Assembly (NCBI GenBank): GCA_963675365.2
Contig: CAXXVA010000001.1
Location: 186,001 to 250,000 of the forward strand
Origin: CAXXOK01 sp963675365
GTDB taxonomy: Bacteria > Bacillota > Clostridia > Christensenellales > Aristaeellaceae
Direction: 5' to 3'
Length of the DNA: 64,000 bases
In this document: in pieces, positions 61,732 to 64,000 of the stretch
How positions within the stretch are numbered: position 1 is the first letter of the stretch
Layout of the letters: each line of letters starts with the position of its first letter
Notes under the pieces: model-generated
Told to the model about the DNA's origin: nothing
What the model saw: the letters and a program-made list of their open reading frames with translations, nothing else
Databases searched by the model: none
Translations under genes and position numbers: made by a program

Positions 61732-64000
61732 CTAGTCCGTATAGAGCACAGACAGATTCCCGTTTGTTTGGGGCGCAAAGGCGAACTTTCCGATGACGAG
61801 CTTGGTCAGGATCTCCGCCTGTGTAACATACAGCTTATTATCTGAGAGATATGCGACTTCCGTATTGTTCATGTAGAACGCCACACGGTCGTTGACCACC
61901 CGGAAGGTGACCGGGTTACCGGTTTTACCGATCGTCAGCCCATCTTCTCCGAACTGCATATACGTTCGGATGAGGTTCAGCTGTTCCTCGGTCAGCGCCT
62001 GGTTATTCTGGGTGACCTCGCTGAGTTCATTGATCTGCGATACCGCCCAGGTGAAATTGCTCTCGGTTTGCTCGGAGAGGGAAGCTACGCTCACGCCCAG
62101 CTGGCTGACATCCTCCGCTGGCGCATATTGCTGCCGGACCTCATTTCGGATAGCGTCCGCTGTAACGGAGATCATGGAGACGGCGTCACCCACCGCGTCC
62201 AATGCCTCGTCCTTCGCTATTGCGACTTCGCCCTCCACGTACAAGCGCAGGGCGGTATTCCCGGAGATATCCACCGTCTGCAGGTTGGCAATAAACGCGG
62301 AATTGGCAAATAAATCGTCCACATCAAGATTGGCCGCTTTGATGGCTCCGATCAGAGCCTGATCGGCAAAGATACTGGAAACATTCAGTTCCCGAGCCGT
62401 GATGGTGTTTTCAATGAGCTTGCCGCCGGAGAGGGAACCGTCCGCAACATCGGTACCGGTTATTTCCTTCTTCTGGGTAGTGACCGTTCCAGTTTCGTCA
62501 ACGGACACCGCGTAGAAGCTACCGTCCGTCCCCTTTACAATCAGCTCACCGACCGTTAGGGTTGCCATGTTCGCTTCCGTGACCGCCAGATCCGCCACGT
62601 ACAGCTTGCCGTTGACGCCCTTTTCGATGATCGCGGTACCCGCTGTCAGGTCCTTGATCTGCGCCCAGTCGATGTCCGCCGTCTGGATATTGGCACTGAC
62701 AAGATTGGCGATGGCAGCATTGAGCTCCGTAATGGATGCCCAGTCGATGCTGGCCGCCTGCAGGTGCGCGGTCGTGATCTGGGCAACGGCGATGTTGGCA
62801 ACCACAGCGTTCAACTCCGTAATGCTGGCCCAATTGATACCAGCATTCTGGATATTGGCGGTGGTGATCTGTGCGGAAGCGATTTCCGCAATCTTCGCAT
62901 TCAGGGAGGCTATATTCGCCCAGTTGATATTCGCCTGTTCAATGTTAGCCGCGGTAATCTGCGCCGTTGCGATCTGGGCAATCTGCGCGGCCAGCGTTCC
63001 GATATCCGCCCAGCTGATATTCGCGTTTTCGATATTCGCCTGCGTGATCTGCGCTACAGCAATGGTGGCCAACGCGGCATAAAGGATATCCGTGGTCAGG
63101 TTTCCGGCGGACAGCTCCTCAATCTTCGCCGTCACTGCCGTGAGAGCTTCCGCGTTCAGGGTGCCGACCGTCGCTTCGGCGATCTTGGCGCGGGTAATGG
63201 CAGCGTCCACGATGTGCGCGGTTGCGATGGCCGCCATCTTAATCTGGAGGCTACCCACAGAGCCGCTTTGCAGCTGGCCGCTGCCGACCGAGTTGATCGC
63301 GAGCTTCGCGCCGGTGATGATCCCGCTGCCCAGCTGCCGGGCTGAGATCATGTTGCTTTCGACTGTATCCGCAACGGTGCCCAACGTCATGGCCGTGTAT
63401 TTCCGGGTCAGGCAATCGTAGGTGTACTGCGTCATCCGCATGGAGACTTCCACGCCAATCCGGCGGGCAATCACACGTACGCTGTCGCCCAGAAAGATGT
63501 TCTGCAAAAAACCATACGGCTTGTATTCCTCAGTATCTGTACAGTTGATGAAATCCACATCCAGTGAGACCGATGGCAAGTCACAGCCGGCGTCGAACTC
63601 CGACTGCGCGGCTTCCCGCATCTTGGTTTTTGCCTGTTCGATGCTCAGCTCATCGGACACCTTTGCTTCGGACACCGGCAGGTGGATCCATTTGGGGTGT
63701 GGGTAGCTGCTGATATGCGGGCTGTCGAGATACAGCTCATCCAGGTACAGGACTTCGCCGTCCTTTGTTTCCCCTGTCGGCATAATGCGGGTGACGACAT
63801 TGGTCAGATCCACATCATAGGAGATTCCCAGCAGGTTCTTGCCTTGACGAATCTGCACATCTGTATCGCTTCCGACCCGTTGTACTAGAAACACATCAAA
63901 CCAGTCCCTAGCGAGCTCAGCTCCGTACTTCTCTGTCATGCCTCCCTCGCCGAGCACTGCTTCCACCGGATTGATATTCTCAAGCAAAACATCATTTGCG
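61732..64000 (-). CDS. Phage tail endopeptidase/tail protein with rod repeats (partial)
   Basis: At least 756 residues; the frame is open to the window edge, so the N-terminus is cut. The visible start (ANDVLLENINPVEAVLGEGG..., LGISYDVDLTNVVTRIMPTG) is like prophage endopeptidase-tail (siphophage tail-tip, Gp18-type). From about residue 265 come 27-30-residue repeats with the pattern IAxAQITxANIxxANIxWAxIxxLNA (63080 to 62660 on the DNA), likely a triple beta-helix or coiled rod, then a C-terminal part with coil (EDVSQLGVSVASLSEQTESN). Confidence 0.88.
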   Translation of the reverse strand, partial: ANDVLLENINPVEAVLGEGGMTEKYGAELARDWFDVFLVQRVGSDTDVQIRQGKNLLGISYDVDLTNVVTRIMPTGETKDGEVLYLDELYLDSPHISSYPHPKWIHLPVSEAKVSDELSIEQAKTKMREAAQSEFDAGCDLPSVSLDVDFINCTDTEEYKPYGFLQNIFLGDSVRVIARRIGVEVSMRMTQYTYDCLTRKYTAMTLGTVADTVESNMISARQLGSGIITGAKLAINSVGSGQLQSGSVGSLQIKMAAIATAHIVDAAITRAKIAEATVGTLNAEALTAVTAKIEELSAGNLTTDILYAALATIAVAQITQANIENANISWADIGTLAAQIAQIATAQITAANIEQANINWANIASLNAKIAEIASAQITTANIQNAGINWASITELNAVVANIAVAQITTAHLQAASIDWASITELNAAIANLVSANIQTADIDWAQIKDLTAGTAIIEKGVNGKLYVADLAVTEANMATLTVGELIVKGTDGSFYAVSVDETGTVTTQKKEITGTDVADGSLSGGKLIENTITARELNVSSIFADQALIGAIKAANLDVDDLFANSAFIANLQTVDISGNTALRLYVEGEVAIAKDEALDAVGDAVSMISVTADAIRNEVRQQYAPAEDVSQLGVSVASLSEQTESNFTWAVSQINELSEVTQNNQALTEEQLNLIRTYMQFGEDGLTIGKTGNPVTFRVVNDRVAFYMNNTEVAYLSDNKLYVTQAEILTKLVIGKFAFAPQTNGNLSVLYTD

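Noticed and set aside
1..64000. tRNA, rRNA or CRISPR array
   Set aside because: No cloverleaf with a GGTTCGAATC-type loop, no rRNA-like block, and no regularly spaced repeats were found by eye.

Overview
The window looks like a chromosome segment of an anaerobic, monoderm Clostridia-type Firmicute. Supporting signs are strong AGGAGG ribosome binding sites, housekeeping-type (TTGACA/TATAAT) promoters, a Na+-type N-ATPase, a desulfoferrodoxin, a small 4Fe-4S ferredoxin, Tn4451-type serine recombinases and a Siphovirus-like prophage. No rRNA, tRNA or CRISPR array was recognised.

0-19 kb, metabolism and sensing. A divergent ArsR-rhodanese regulator/dihydrolipoamide dehydrogenase pair shares an intergenic region with three 16-bp-phased repeats. 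It is followed by a HEAT-repeat protein, a nitronate monooxygenase (NMO) next to a zinc-ribbon protein, a HAD phosphatase, and a same-strand row of Rieske oxygenase, flavodoxin and heliorhodopsin. After these come a PAS-GGDEF-HD-GYP c-di-GMP protein, a CorA transporter, a glutamate-synthase-like flavoprotein, a cupin/DUF438/DUF1858 operon, and a row of small genes (ferredoxin, DUF2703, VanZ-like, DUF1905, DUF2200).

19-26 kb, a complete N-ATPase operon in the order atpDCQRBEFAG on the minus strand. Its c subunit carries Na+-type ligands.

26-35 kb, a stress-like region. It holds a secreted cadherin-like protein, a cluster of tiny membrane or lysine-rich proteins present twice (copy A 27.4-29.8 kb; copy B 32.7-34.6 kb, partly decayed), a baeRF protein, a desulfoferrodoxin and a ferritin-like protein. 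A conserved element of about 200 bp lies upstream of both copies. Part of it recurs inverted upstream of the next gene.

35-47 kb, a giant (2,924 aa) cyclic beta-1,2-glucan synthase, a RelE/HicB-like toxin-antitoxin pair, and a second copy of the zinc-ribbon + NMO module. The two zinc-ribbon genes share a 60-nt identical 5' leader and the same promoter layout.

47-64 kb, mobile and accessory DNA. Decayed prophage pieces (terminase, portal, tail-associated) have a small membrane-protein gene with its own promoter and terminator placed between them. Next is a three-gene defence-like operon (E1/ThiF, JAB peptidase, two-TM SAVED protein) without a visible nucleotide cyclase, then four generations of serine-recombinase genes or fragments, one carrying a glycosyltransferase/TetR cargo. 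A DUF2971 gene follows, and then the lysis and tail end of a prophage that runs out of the window.

Several otherwise conserved small genes (DUF1858, VanZ, HicB-like antitoxin, a gene before the HAD phosphatase) are each broken by a single-base change, mostly in a homopolymer. This could be real decay or sequencing error.
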